Assembly: GCF_003958635.1 (NCBI RefSeq) | Contig: NZ_RSEK01000009.1 | Coordinates: forward strand, 1-64,000 | Length of the DNA stretch: 64,000 nt | Direction: 5' to 3' | From: Altericroceibacterium xinjiangense | GTDB taxonomy: Bacteria > Pseudomonadota > Alphaproteobacteria > Sphingomonadales > Sphingomonadaceae | Shown here: in pieces, positions 7,914 to 16,546 of the stretch | Position numbering within the stretch: the stretch's first letter is position 1 | Layout of the letters: the number at the start of each line of letters is the position of its first letter | The notes under the pieces: generated by a model | The model's database searches: none | Told to the model about the DNA's origin: nothing | The model's input: the letters and a program-made list of their open reading frames with translations, nothing else | Program-made: the position numbers and the translations under genes

Positions 7914-8668
7914 GGTCTCTCTTCTTTGCGGGCAAGGTAGAGCACGTCGCGCGGTTGGCGCAGCAGGCTCTGCCCGGAATCGACGAACAGCGTTTGGCCA
8001 CTCTCCAGCCACCCTTCGGCCAGGAACAGCGCCGCTTCGGCAACTTCGGCAGCAGACGTGCGGCGCTCGAGCAAATTCAGCCGGTGCGAGACTTCGGCTT
8101 CCGCCGGCGACTGGTCGTGGCTCGCGAGAATGGCGCCGGGCGCCAGGGCGTAGACGCGGCTGCCCGGTTCGCCGGCCATGGCCATCATCGGTACGCTGGC
8201 CGCGATGGCGTGCTTGCTGATGGTATAGCTGAAGAAATCCGGGTTCGGGTTGGCCAGCTTCTGGTCTGTCAGCTGGATCACCCGCTTGCCGCCCCGGCTG
8301 TGCGCCCGGGCCAGGAAAGTCTGCGCCATCTCGACCGGCGCCTTGGCATTGACCTGCATAGTTTCGGAAAACACCTCGGGCTCGAGCTGCTCGGCATCGT
8401 CCGGCGGGAAGATGGCAGCCGAGTTCACCAGCACCCTCCAGTCCTCAAGCCGCTCCGCCAGCTGCGCGATCATCGTTACCCCCGCACCGGGCCGGGAGAG
8501 ATCGCACTGCACCACTTCTGCCGAGGGAAGGGTGGCGGCCAAAGCTTCCGCTTCGCGGCCTGAGCTGTTGCAGTGGATGACCGCGTGCCAACCGGCATCC
8601 GCGAAGGCACGCGTAATTGCCGCGCCAATCCGCTTTCCCCCGCCGGTGATGAGTGCTGTCCGCTTCAT
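7910..8668 (-). CDS. SDR oxidoreductase, FolM/pteridine-reductase-like
   Basis: This 252-residue short-chain dehydrogenase starts at ATG 8668. The glycine-rich NAD(P) motif is TGGGKRIG (8-15), NSAA is at 82-85, and the catalytic pair is Y148 and K152 in SYTISKHA. The TGxxKRIG form, rather than the common TGxxxGIG, is characteristic of pteridine reductases and FolM-type dihydromonapterin reductases. It heads a three-gene unit joined by four-base overlaps with a cytochrome b and a molybdopterin enzyme. A pterin-related role next to a molybdopterin enzyme is suggestive but unproven. Confidence 0.8.
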   Translation of the reverse strand: MKRTALITGGGKRIGAAITRAFADAGWHAVIHCNSSGREAEALAATLPSAEVVQCDLSRPGAGVTMIAQLAERLEDWRVLVNSAAIFPPDDAEQLEPEVFSETMQVNAKAPVEMAQTFLARAHSRGGKRVIQLTDQKLANPNPDFFSYTISKHAIAASVPMMAMAGEPGSRVYALAPGAILASHDQSPAEAEVSHRLNLLERRTSAAEVAEAALFLAEGWLESGQTLFVDSGQSLLRQPRDVLYLARKEERP

Positions 8669-8762
8669 TCCTCTGCCGGTGCGATCAAGACGGACCCATA
8701 ACGGTACATGCATGTGTATGGAGCACACTGCAGGCCTTCGGGAAAGACTTGTCGCGCGTCAT

Positions 8763-10652
8763 TCAACCGCAAGACATGGCAACGATGCTGGCAAGGTCGT
8801 GATCGGCGAAAGGCTTCGCAAGACGTGGAATGCCGGGTGCCGTCCCTTCCGGGGCGTCGGCGTACCCCGACAAGATAACGCACCTCAGTTCGGGTCGCAG
8901 GTTGCCGGCTTCGCGCACCAGATCGCCCCCGCTCATGCCAGGCATTGCGTAATCGGTAATCAGCATGTCCACAGGACGGTGTTTCAGGATTTCGAGCGCA
9001 GCGGGGCCAGAGGTAGCCTGCAGCACCTCGTGTCCCATGTCCGAAAGCATGGTCACGGTGTTGAGAAGGACAATGGCATCGTCGTCCACGGCTAGGATGC
9101 ACAGTTGCCGGCCTCCTTGAACGAACGGCTTGGGAGGCTCACACGAACGCTCTTGCCCATCCGAGGCGACAGGCAGGCGGATTTCGGCTGTCGTTCCCTT
9201 CCCGAGTTCGCTGGTGAGGCAGAACTCGCCGCCGCATTGCTCGATCATCCCCTTGACCATCGGCAGACCGAGCCCGGTTCCCTTGCCAATGCCCTTGGTG
9301 GTAAAGAACGGCTCGGTGGCATTGGAAAGCGTCGCTTCGTCCATGCCTTGGCCTTCGTCCGCCACAGAGAGACAGACGAAGCCGGTCGGGCCATCCCCCG
9401 GCCGCTGGCACAATTCGGCAGCGATCGTGATTTGTCCGCCGCCGGGCATCGCATCCCGCGCGTTCACCACCAGATTCATCAGGGCGAGCTCAAGCTGCGT
9501 GCGGTCGCCGATGACCGCGGGCAGGCTGGCGGGGAACCGAGTCGAAATCGTGATGCCCGGCCCAATCGTGCGCTCCAGAAGCTCGGCCATTTCCCTTACG
9601 CACCTTACGATACCGACGGGTTCCAGCTGAAGCTCCTGCTTCCGGGCAAAAGCGAGCATTCGCTGGGTCAGGGTCGCTCCACGTTCGGCGGCTGCGACGG
9701 CATTGTCGAGGAAGCGGCCGACGTCCTGTCCTTCGGCCATGCGCTTGCTGGCAATCTGCAGACTGCCCAGGATCGCCGCGAGAATGTTATTGAAATCGTG
9801 GGCCACCCCGCCGGTCAGCTTTCCGATCGCTTCCATTTTCTGGGACTGGAAGATCTGTTTTTGGGCCGCATCCAGCGCCTCCTGGGCCATCTTTCGTTCC
9901 GTCAGGTCGCGGGTAATCTTGGTAAAGCCGACAAGTGCGCCGCCATCTTCCCGGATCGGATCGATCACGACATTCGCCCAGAAGCGAGAGCCATCCTTGC
10001 GCACGCGCCAGCCCTGGGCCTCGAAACGTCCTTCGTGCTTGGCGGTTTGCAAGGCCATCTGCGGCATTTGCGCTGCTCGGTCTTCTGGCAAGTAGAAGGC
10101 TGAGAAGTGCCGCCCGATGATCTCGTCGGCCGTATAACCCTTGAACCGCTGCGCGCCGGCGTTCCAACTTGAGACATAACCGTCCGGGTCGAGCATGTAG
10201 ATCGCGTAGTCGGTGACGTTCTGAACCAGGAGGCGAAAACGCTCCTCACTTCGGCGCAGGGCTTCCTCAGCCATCTTCCGTTCTGTCAGGTCGCGTGTGA
10301 CCTTGGCAAAACCGATGTGCCGCCCTTGCTCGTCCCGGACAGGATCAACGATCACGTTCGCCCAAAACCTGGTGCCGTCCTTGCGAACGCGCCATCCTTC
10401 GGCTTCGAACCCGCATTGTTCCAGCGCGGCACGCAACACCCGGGCAGGAAGCCCGCTGCGGCTGTCTTCCCGGGTGTAGAAGCGTGAGAAATGCTGCCCG
10501 ATTATCTCATCGGCCGTGAACTGCTTGAGCCGCTCAGCGCCGGGATTCCAGCTGCTGACGATCCCGTCGGGATCGAGCATGTAGATGGCACAATCGGTAA
10601 CGCTCTGGACCAGCAGGTCCGCGCGAGACTGAGACAGCGTTTCGTTGGACAT
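8763..10652 (-). CDS. PAS hybrid sensor histidine kinase with receiver domain
   Basis: I start this at ATG 10652, although an upstream TTG at 10664 is also open, giving 629 residues. Two very similar PAS domains come first, each with ITDYAIYMLDPDG-like cores and the RKDGxRFWANVxIDP motif. They are followed by a HisKA domain (KLTGGVAHDFNNILAAILGS, with the phospho-accepting H) and a HATPase domain with NLVVNARDAMP and GKGTGLGLPMVKGM. The last 120 residues are a receiver domain (ILAVDDDAIVLLNTVTML, DMLITDYAMPGMSG). There is no transmembrane segment, so it is a cytoplasmic sensor. No dedicated output gene lies beside it, and its ligand is unknown. Confidence 0.88.
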   Translation of the reverse strand: MSNETLSQSRADLLVQSVTDCAIYMLDPDGIVSSWNPGAERLKQFTADEIIGQHFSRFYTREDSRSGLPARVLRAALEQCGFEAEGWRVRKDGTRFWANVIVDPVRDEQGRHIGFAKVTRDLTERKMAEEALRRSEERFRLLVQNVTDYAIYMLDPDGYVSSWNAGAQRFKGYTADEIIGRHFSAFYLPEDRAAQMPQMALQTAKHEGRFEAQGWRVRKDGSRFWANVVIDPIREDGGALVGFTKITRDLTERKMAQEALDAAQKQIFQSQKMEAIGKLTGGVAHDFNNILAAILGSLQIASKRMAEGQDVGRFLDNAVAAAERGATLTQRMLAFARKQELQLEPVGIVRCVREMAELLERTIGPGITISTRFPASLPAVIGDRTQLELALMNLVVNARDAMPGGGQITIAAELCQRPGDGPTGFVCLSVADEGQGMDEATLSNATEPFFTTKGIGKGTGLGLPMVKGMIEQCGGEFCLTSELGKGTTAEIRLPVASDGQERSCEPPKPFVQGGRQLCILAVDDDAIVLLNTVTMLSDMGHEVLQATSGPAALEILKHRPVDMLITDYAMPGMSGGDLVREAGNLRPELRCVILSGYADAPEGTAPGIPRLAKPFADHDLASIVAMSCG

Positions 10653-10719
10653 GTGTGATGACAAGACCCCGTGATGAAACGCAATGTGCGAAACCTGGTA
10701 TTTGTTCCTGGTCTCTGCC

Positions 10720-12789
10720 TCAGGAGGGCAGGTTCTTGTTCAGTTCCTCGATCCACGGTGCCGCGCTCGCATCGGAAGGAGCCCGCCAGTCGCCGCGTGG
10801 GCTCAGCGCGCCGGCCGAGCTTACTTTCGGCCCGTTGGGAATGGCTGAGCGCTTGAACTGGCTGAAGGAGAAGAACCGGTACAGGAATTTCTCAAGCCAG
10901 CGGCGAATGTCGTCCAGCGTGTACTGGTGCCTGGCGTCTTCCGGGAATTCTGCAGGCCAGATACCGCGTTCGGTATCGCGCCAGGCGTGCCATGCCAGGA
11001 AGGCGACCTTGGAAGGACGCTGACCGAACCGCATCAGGTGATGCAGGAAGAAATCGTTGAGTTCATAGGGACCTATCGTGCTTTCCGTGCTCTGAATTTC
11101 CCCGTCTTCGCCAGCCGGGACCAGTTCTGGCGAAATCTCGGTGTCCAGGATCGCGGTCAGCACCGCGTCCGTCTCGGGATCGAACTGGTTGGTGCGGACG
11201 GCCCAGCGGATCAGGTACTGGATCAGCGTCTTGGGAACACCGGCGTTGACCGCGTAGTGGCTCATCTGGTCGCCGACGCCATAAGTCGCCCAGCCCAGCG
11301 CCAGTTCCGACAAGTCGCCGGTGCCGATCACGAACCCGCGGTGGTGTCCGGCCAGACGGAACAAATAGTCGGTGCGCAGGCCCGCCTGCACGTTCTCGAA
11401 CGTCACGTCGTACACCTTTTCGCCCCGGCCGAAGGGGTGGCCGATATCCTCCAGCATTGTCTGGGCAGAGGGACGAATATCGATCTCCTGCGAGGTGATG
11501 CCCAGCGCGTTCATCAGCTTCCAGGCATTGCTCTTTGTCCCCGCAGAGGTTCCGAAGCCGGGCATCGTATAGCCGCGGATCGTGGAGCGCGGCAGGCCAA
11601 GCCTGTCGCATACCTTCGCCGCAACGATCAGCGCGTGCGTGGAGTCGAGGCCGCCCGAGACGCCGATCACCATGGAGTCGCCGCTCGTCTGCTCAAACCG
11701 GCGCATCAGGCCGTCGATCTGGATGTTGAATGCCTCGTAGCAGTCCTCGTCCAGCTTTTCCGGTCGGTTGGGGACAAACGGAAAACGGCGAATGGGTCGG
11801 ATCAGGCCAATATCCCCGTCGGCTGGGCTGTGGTCGAACACGACGGTGCGGAAGTCATCTTCGGGCCGTCCTTCCGCTTCGGCCGCGTCGTTGAAGGTCG
11901 GCAGGCGCATCCGATCGGCAAGGATCCGGTCGCAGTCGATGTCTGCGATCGCGAGTTCCGGGTCGAGGCTGAAGCGTTCGCTCTCGCACAGGAGATCACC
12001 CAGTTCATAGATGATCCCCTGACCGTCCCAGGCAAGATCGGTCGTGCTTTCGCCATGGCCGGCAGCGGAATAGACGTAGGCGCTGGCTGTACGCGCGGAG
12101 TGGGAGCGGCAAAGCATGTGCCGCTCATCCGATTTGCCGATGACGATGTTGGACGCCGAAAGGTTGCAAAGGATCGTCGCGCCCGCGAGCGCACCATAAG
12201 TGGAGGGCGGCACAGCAGCCCAGAAGTCCTCACAGATCTCAACGAAGAACTTGAAGCCCGGCAGATGCTGGGAGGCAAACAGGAGATCACGGCCGAACGG
12301 AACATCGGCATCGCCCACCTGGATCGTCTTGCCAACGATGTCGCGCCCGGATGCGAACCAGCGCTTTTCGTAGAATTCGCGGTAATTCGGGAGGTAGACC
12401 TTGGGCACAACGCCCAAAAGTCTTCCCTTGGCGATCGCCAGAGCGCAATTGAACAACCGCCCTTCGTGACGCAGCGGTGCGCCGATCAGGAGCACGGGGC
12501 TTAGATTCTTGCTCGCCTCTACGATCTCGCCAATCGCCTGCTCGACCATGTCGAGCAGCGCGTTTTGCATGACGAGATCGTCCAGGGCGTAGGAAGAAAG
12601 ACACATTTCCGGGCAGACCAGCAGGTCGATATTCCGATCATGCGCCCGCTTTGCCTGATCCAAAATCGCGTCCCGGTTGTACGCGACGTCGGCCGTGCGG
12701 ACTTTGGGCGTGCTTGTTCCCACGCGGACAAGGCCGTGCTTGTGCAGCGAATAGAATGGATGCGCGGATTTGCCAGTCTGGTCAGTCAT
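10720..12789 (-). CDS. nadE: glutamine-dependent NAD+ synthetase
   Basis: This 689-residue fusion has an N-terminal nitrilase-type amidase domain, with lysine in PKVYLPNYREFYEKRWF and the catalytic cysteine in FFVEICEDFWAAVPP. It releases ammonia from glutamine for the C-terminal NAD synthetase domain. That domain carries the ATP P-loop GVSGGLDSTHAL and the later signature TGDLSELALGWATYGVGDQMSHYAVN. It makes NAD+ from nicotinate adenine dinucleotide. The start ATG overlaps the stop of pncC, so the two NAD-metabolism genes are coupled. Length is normal for the long glutamine-dependent class. Confidence 0.96.
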   Translation of the reverse strand: MTDQTGKSAHPFYSLHKHGLVRVGTSTPKVRTADVAYNRDAILDQAKRAHDRNIDLLVCPEMCLSSYALDDLVMQNALLDMVEQAIGEIVEASKNLSPVLLIGAPLRHEGRLFNCALAIAKGRLLGVVPKVYLPNYREFYEKRWFASGRDIVGKTIQVGDADVPFGRDLLFASQHLPGFKFFVEICEDFWAAVPPSTYGALAGATILCNLSASNIVIGKSDERHMLCRSHSARTASAYVYSAAGHGESTTDLAWDGQGIIYELGDLLCESERFSLDPELAIADIDCDRILADRMRLPTFNDAAEAEGRPEDDFRTVVFDHSPADGDIGLIRPIRRFPFVPNRPEKLDEDCYEAFNIQIDGLMRRFEQTSGDSMVIGVSGGLDSTHALIVAAKVCDRLGLPRSTIRGYTMPGFGTSAGTKSNAWKLMNALGITSQEIDIRPSAQTMLEDIGHPFGRGEKVYDVTFENVQAGLRTDYLFRLAGHHRGFVIGTGDLSELALGWATYGVGDQMSHYAVNAGVPKTLIQYLIRWAVRTNQFDPETDAVLTAILDTEISPELVPAGEDGEIQSTESTIGPYELNDFFLHHLMRFGQRPSKVAFLAWHAWRDTERGIWPAEFPEDARHQYTLDDIRRWLEKFLYRFFSFSQFKRSAIPNGPKVSSAGALSPRGDWRAPSDASAAPWIEELNKNLPS

Positions 12790-13295
12790 GCCTGAAGCGC
12801 TTCCTCCATCATCTCCAGCGCGACCTTCAGCGCGCCTCTGCGGACTCCATCACGGCCGACTGGACCGAAATGTTCTTCCCGGTGGGCTATGTCACCGCCC
12901 TTGCGGGCGCAAGCGAAGTGAACCAGCCCTTCTTCGTTCCCGTCCCCCGCCGGGCCGGCGAACCCGGTAATCGACAGTGCCACGTCGGCGTTCGATTGCT
13001 TGATGGCGCCCGCAGCCATGTCGACGGCTACCTCGCGGCTCACGGCTCCGCAGCTGTCGACCTTCTCCCGCTCGATATCGAGGAGGTCGCACTTGGCCTG
13101 CTTGGAATAGGAAACGAAGCCGCGGTCGAACATGTGGCTGCTGCCGGGATGATCGGTCAGTACGGCAGCGAGCAGACCGCCGGTGCAGCTTTCCGCCGTG
13201 GCGAGGTAAAGCTGCTTCTTGTCCGCAAGCTTCAACACAGCCTGAGCTCTTTCGATGATATCGTCCGGAAGTGCCGGATCGAGAGTGTCGGCCAT
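12786..13295 (-). CDS. pncC: CinA C-terminal family, nicotinamide-nucleotide amidase
   Basis: This 169-residue protein consists only of the CinA C-terminal domain. The family signature TAESCTGGLLAAVLTDHPGSS lies at about residues 34-54, and FVSYSKQAKCDLL and ALSITGFAGPAGDGNEEGLVHFA follow. PncC deamidates NMN to nicotinate mononucleotide, feeding the deamidated route whose last step is NadE. The gene immediately upstream of, and overlapping, nadE supports this NAD-recycling role. The start at 13295 has GAAAGG nearby. Confidence 0.88.
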   Translation of the reverse strand: MADTLDPALPDDIIERAQAVLKLADKKQLYLATAESCTGGLLAAVLTDHPGSSHMFDRGFVSYSKQAKCDLLDIEREKVDSCGAVSREVAVDMAAGAIKQSNADVALSITGFAGPAGDGNEEGLVHFACARKGGDIAHREEHFGPVGRDGVRRGALKVALEMMEEALQA

Positions 13296-13450
13296 CTTTT
13301 ACCTTTCAATCAGACACATCGCGCACCTCTTGAAACCACGCGCGTTGTTCTAGCTACCGGCGACCGCACGACCGGTTCCAGCCCGTCTTCAAAACCCCCG
13401 AAACGTTTTTGTCATGATGCCGTTGAACGCGAGAGCAGGAGGAGTGATGC

Positions 13451-14023
13451 ATGGCGGAACACGCCGGAGATCAGCACGAAGGTCAGAAGAAGAAGGGCGG
13501 CATGTACCTGCGGTTTGCGGCGATGATCGCCACGTCTACCGCGGTGATGTTCGTGTTGATGTACCTCAACACCTTCAGCATTCTTCACGTGTTCTGGAGC
13601 GAAACCCGCTTCTGGATGGCCTTTGTCATGGGCGCGGCGATGGCGGTGATCATGCTGCTTTTCATGTGGTCGATGTACAAGAACAAGATGATGAACTTCG
13701 TGATCCTGGGCCTCGCGGCCGTCGTGTTCGCGGGCGCCCTGTGGCTGGTGCGCAGTCAGAACACGATCGATGACGTCGATTACATGAAGGCGATGATCCC
13801 CCATCATTCTATCGCGATCATGACCAGCGAGCGCGCCCACATCCGCGATCCCCGGGTGCGCGAACTGGCCAAGCAGATTATCGTGGCGCAGCGCCGGGAG
13901 ATTGCAGAGATGCGCTACCTGATCCAGGAAATCGACAAGGAAGGAGCCCGCCAGGTCGCGCGGATGCCGCAGCCGGAGGCGGTCGCCGCCGTGCCGGACA
14001 CGCCCACGGAGGGCCTTCAGTGA
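13451..14023 (+). CDS. DUF305 membrane protein
   Basis: This 190-residue protein has about three transmembrane helices (residues 20-42, 50-70, 78-98). They are followed by a DUF305-like helical domain with DVDYMKAMIPHHSIAIMTSERA and VRELAKQIIVAQRREIAEM. The PHHxxAI core is the hallmark of DUF305, a ferritin-like four-helix domain often found in metal-linked loci. The function is not established. It begins a three-gene operon: the next gene starts in a TGATG junction and the third overlaps again, linking it to a lipoprotein and a cytochrome c. Confidence 0.82.
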   Translation: MAEHAGDQHEGQKKKGGMYLRFAAMIATSTAVMFVLMYLNTFSILHVFWSETRFWMAFVMGAAMAVIMLLFMWSMYKNKMMNFVILGLAAVVFAGALWLVRSQNTIDDVDYMKAMIPHHSIAIMTSERAHIRDPRVRELAKQIIVAQRREIAEMRYLIQEIDKEGARQVARMPQPEAVAAVPDTPTEGLQ

Positions 14024-14520
14024 TGCCTCGCCTCCTATCCCTTGCGCTCGCTTTCATGGTCCCTCTGTCTGCCTGCAACAGCAATACCGCACCAGGGAAC
14101 GATGAGGAATCCCAGTTCGGGGCTGCGCCGACTCCCGCACCAGTGGTTAGTGCGGACGAAGCGCTTGACGGCATCGCGGTTGAAGTCGTGCAGCCTGAGA
14201 TCATGACCAACGCGGACTTGGTCGTCCTAGGCGGTCTGGAGGGAAAGTGCGACGTTCGCCTGACCAAGATCGCGTATCCGTCTTTCGTCTTCGAACGGGC
14301 TGGGCAGCAGGGTTGGATAAAGCTCAACCAGAAGCTGATCCCGCTGGCCCGGGCAGGCGAGAATCTCTTCGTGGCAGGCGACTTGCAGGTCACGATCCGC
14401 GGGGTCGATGAACCGCTGGAGATTGATGAGCAAAGAGAGGCGGAAATGATCCTGCTTCTTCCGGAGGCGAAGGACGAATTAGGCTTTCGCGGTTACGGGC
14501 AATGCTACGAGGCCGAATGA
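14023..14520 (+). CDS. lipoprotein of unknown function
   Basis: This 165-residue protein starts at ATG 14023, in a TGATG junction with the DUF305 gene; GTG three bases earlier is an alternative. The signal peptide ends in a lipobox, LSAC, so it is a membrane-anchored lipoprotein. The mature part has one notable pair of cysteines, in GKCDVRL and GYGQCYEAE, and a beta-rich look (FVFERAGQQGWIKLNQKLIPL). No family was recognised. The overlap with its neighbours on both sides indicates that it works together with the DUF305 protein and the cytochrome c. Confidence 0.65.
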   Translation: MPRLLSLALAFMVPLSACNSNTAPGNDEESQFGAAPTPAPVVSADEALDGIAVEVVQPEIMTNADLVVLGGLEGKCDVRLTKIAYPSFVFERAGQQGWIKLNQKLIPLARAGENLFVAGDLQVTIRGVDEPLEIDEQREAEMILLLPEAKDELGFRGYGQCYEAE

Positions 14521-15092
14521 TGAAGAACAGCGTTTCTTGGAAGAGCGCGCTGCTGGGCGCTTTGGCTGCGGTAGTTCTGCTGCTGCTGGTTGCTCTCATC
14601 GTCGTCGTGACGGGCGCCTACAACGTCGCGGCAACTGACAGGCACGCCCCCCTGGTCGGCTGGGCGCTGGATACCACCATGCAGAATTCCGTCGAGAGCC
14701 GCGCGGCCGATCTTCCCGCACCGGTTGCCTTTACGCCCGAGATGATCGCGGCAGGAGCCGGCGAATACAAGGCGATGTGCGAGCACTGCCATGGAGGCGT
14801 CGGTGCAGGCAGGGCAGGGTGGGCCAAGCTGATGCGTCCCCACCCGCCGGCACTGGCCGAAGCTGCCAGCGAGTGGGAGCCAGCCGAAGTCTTCTGGATC
14901 GTCAATCACGGCATCAAGATGAGCGGTATGCCCGCGTTCGGGGCGACGCATGACGAGCAGACGATCTGGAACATTGCCGGCTTCGTGAAGATGCTGCCGG
15001 AGATGAGCGCGGCCGAGTATGCTGCCTACGGAAGCGGGTCTGGCAACGCGTCGCACGGGCACGAAGGCGGCAGTTCGTCCCACGACCATTAG
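14517..15092 (+). CDS. membrane-anchored class I cytochrome c with His-rich tail
   Basis: This 191-residue protein has an N-terminal transmembrane anchor (about 10-32) and one haem-binding motif, CEHCH (C88, C91, H92). A probable axial methionine lies in KMSGMPAFGATHD. The start ATGATG overlaps the previous stop. After the haem domain the C-terminus is rich in Ser, Gly and His (SHGHEGGSSSHDH), suggesting metal binding. It probably faces the periplasm and passes electrons, but the partner is not clear. Convergent with the amidohydrolase, separated by a long hairpin. Confidence 0.85.
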   Translation: MMKNSVSWKSALLGALAAVVLLLLVALIVVVTGAYNVAATDRHAPLVGWALDTTMQNSVESRAADLPAPVAFTPEMIAAGAGEYKAMCEHCHGGVGAGRAGWAKLMRPHPPALAEAASEWEPAEVFWIVNHGIKMSGMPAFGATHDEQTIWNIAGFVKMLPEMSAAEYAAYGSGSGNASHGHEGGSSSHDH

Positions 15093-15160
15093 AGCGGTCG
15101 TGCAGCAGCTCGCATCACCGGCTGCCTGAGGCACTGCGCAAGCAAACATGGACCGTCGCG

Positions 15161-15205
15161 CCCTGAGCGACCGATCTGACAGATTATCAAGTCGGTCGCT
15201 CAGGG
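15161..15205. terminator. bidirectional terminator-like hairpin
   Basis: A perfect 14-base inverted repeat, CCCTGAGCGACCGA at 15161-15174 and its complement at 15192-15205, has a 17-base loop. It sits between the convergent ends of the cytochrome c and amidohydrolase genes. No run of T follows on either strand, so it is terminator-like by position and stem strength rather than a classic intrinsic terminator. Confidence 0.6.
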
Positions 15206-15211
15206 TAGAGA

Positions 15212-16414
15212 TCAGGCAGCCGCTTTTTCGCCGCCGATCGGCAGCTTGGCCGTGACCGTCGCCTTCGACAAGTCCAGCCCGTAAAGCTTTGCGGCATTGC
15301 CGCCGACGAGTTGCTTCACCGTTTCGGGCGGCATGTGGCCCATCGTTTCGCCGATGATCCGCTGGCTGTTCGGCCAGATGGAATCGGGGTGCGGGTAATC
15401 GCTCGCCCACAGGAGGTTTTCCGGGCCCCAGAACTCAAGCAGGCGCATCGCTGTCGGGCTTTGCTGAAACGTGCCGTAGACTTGCCGCTTGAACACTTCG
15501 GACGGCTTCATCTTGTGCGGAATGCCGCCTTTGTCTTCCCAGTAATCGGCACATTCCCACAAGCGCCAGTGCCGGTAATCGAGTTCTTCTACCACCCAGG
15601 GGACCCACCCGACGCCGCTTTCGGCGATGACGATCTTCAGCTTCGGGTACCGTTCCAGAATGCCCCAGGCGAACAAGTCGACGAACGGGTCGAGGAATTG
15701 TTCGATGAACATCTTGGCGTGAAGGAACGTTGCACCGGGAGATCCGCGGTACTTGTCGAAGGCGTCGCCCGCCTTCGGGAAAACCGTGACGTGAAACGAC
15801 AGGACGATCCCGCTCTGTTCCAGCAGATCGAATAGCGGCTCCCACCGCTTGTCCTCCAGCCGGGGCTCGGCAACCGCGATCTGCAGGTTTGCCTGACGCA
15901 CACCGCCGCGTTTGGCCAGGCGCTGCAGTTCTTCGTACGCAGCTTCGGGATAGGGAGGCAGCATCGCCACCCCGATCAGCCGGTCGGGCGCGGCGGAGCA
16001 AAAATCCTCGTACAGCCAATCGTTGTAGGCGGCGTAGCAATCCCGCATGAACGCTTCATCGCTGGTCTTGATCGATGTGACGGGACCGAACACAAGGTGC
16101 CCCCACACGCCGTCGCGGTCCATGTCCTGCAGCCGCAGTTTCGCGTTTCCCGCACGCAGCTCGCTTACATCGGTGACTCCGCCGCGATCATAGGCGGTGT
16201 GGAGCGGCTTGGGACCGGTTTGCTGCAGCTTCGTGCCATGCCACAGACCCCAGCGCTCTCCGTCGGCAATCCACTGCGCAGGACCGTTCTCAGGCACATC
16301 GACGTGCGGCGTCCGATCGCCGTACCGGGCGGATAACCGATCCGTCCAGACGTTCGCCGGCAGCATGTTGAGGTCAAGATGGTCGTCGCAAGAGACGAGG
16401 GCGGTTTCGATCAT
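15212..16414 (-). CDS. amidohydrolase 2 (ACMSD-like) family protein
   Basis: I start at ATG 16414, which has GGAGAG upstream, giving 400 residues; the open frame extends further upstream without a comparable ribosome site. The protein has the amidohydrolase TIM-barrel layout of the ACMSD family: SCDDHLDLNM at the N-terminus, LSFHVTVFPKAG and FAWGILERYPKLKIVIAESGVGWVPW in the middle, and LLWASDYPHPDSIWP with the late aspartate/histidine cluster. The family includes decarboxylases and hydrolases of aromatic or carboxylated substrates. The N-terminal metal motif is DDH rather than a plain HxH. Substrate unknown. Confidence 0.82.
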   Translation of the reverse strand: MIETALVSCDDHLDLNMLPANVWTDRLSARYGDRTPHVDVPENGPAQWIADGERWGLWHGTKLQQTGPKPLHTAYDRGGVTDVSELRAGNAKLRLQDMDRDGVWGHLVFGPVTSIKTSDEAFMRDCYAAYNDWLYEDFCSAAPDRLIGVAMLPPYPEAAYEELQRLAKRGGVRQANLQIAVAEPRLEDKRWEPLFDLLEQSGIVLSFHVTVFPKAGDAFDKYRGSPGATFLHAKMFIEQFLDPFVDLFAWGILERYPKLKIVIAESGVGWVPWVVEELDYRHWRLWECADYWEDKGGIPHKMKPSEVFKRQVYGTFQQSPTAMRLLEFWGPENLLWASDYPHPDSIWPNSQRIIGETMGHMPPETVKQLVGGNAAKLYGLDLSKATVTAKLPIGGEKAAA

Positions 16415-16546
16415 GGCACTCTCCGGTCTGTTTTCGGTAGTCTGGCAGGCCGCTCTCCAGGCGACAACAGTTTCGTCATGGTTCCGGAATCGAAAGGACC
16501 CGCACGGCGTGGCCATGCGGGTCCTCCAAAACACCTGATTTAGAGC

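Noticed and set aside
10927-12504. 525-codon open frame antisense to nadE
   Set aside because: NadE motifs on the minus strand are complete; the plus frame has none.
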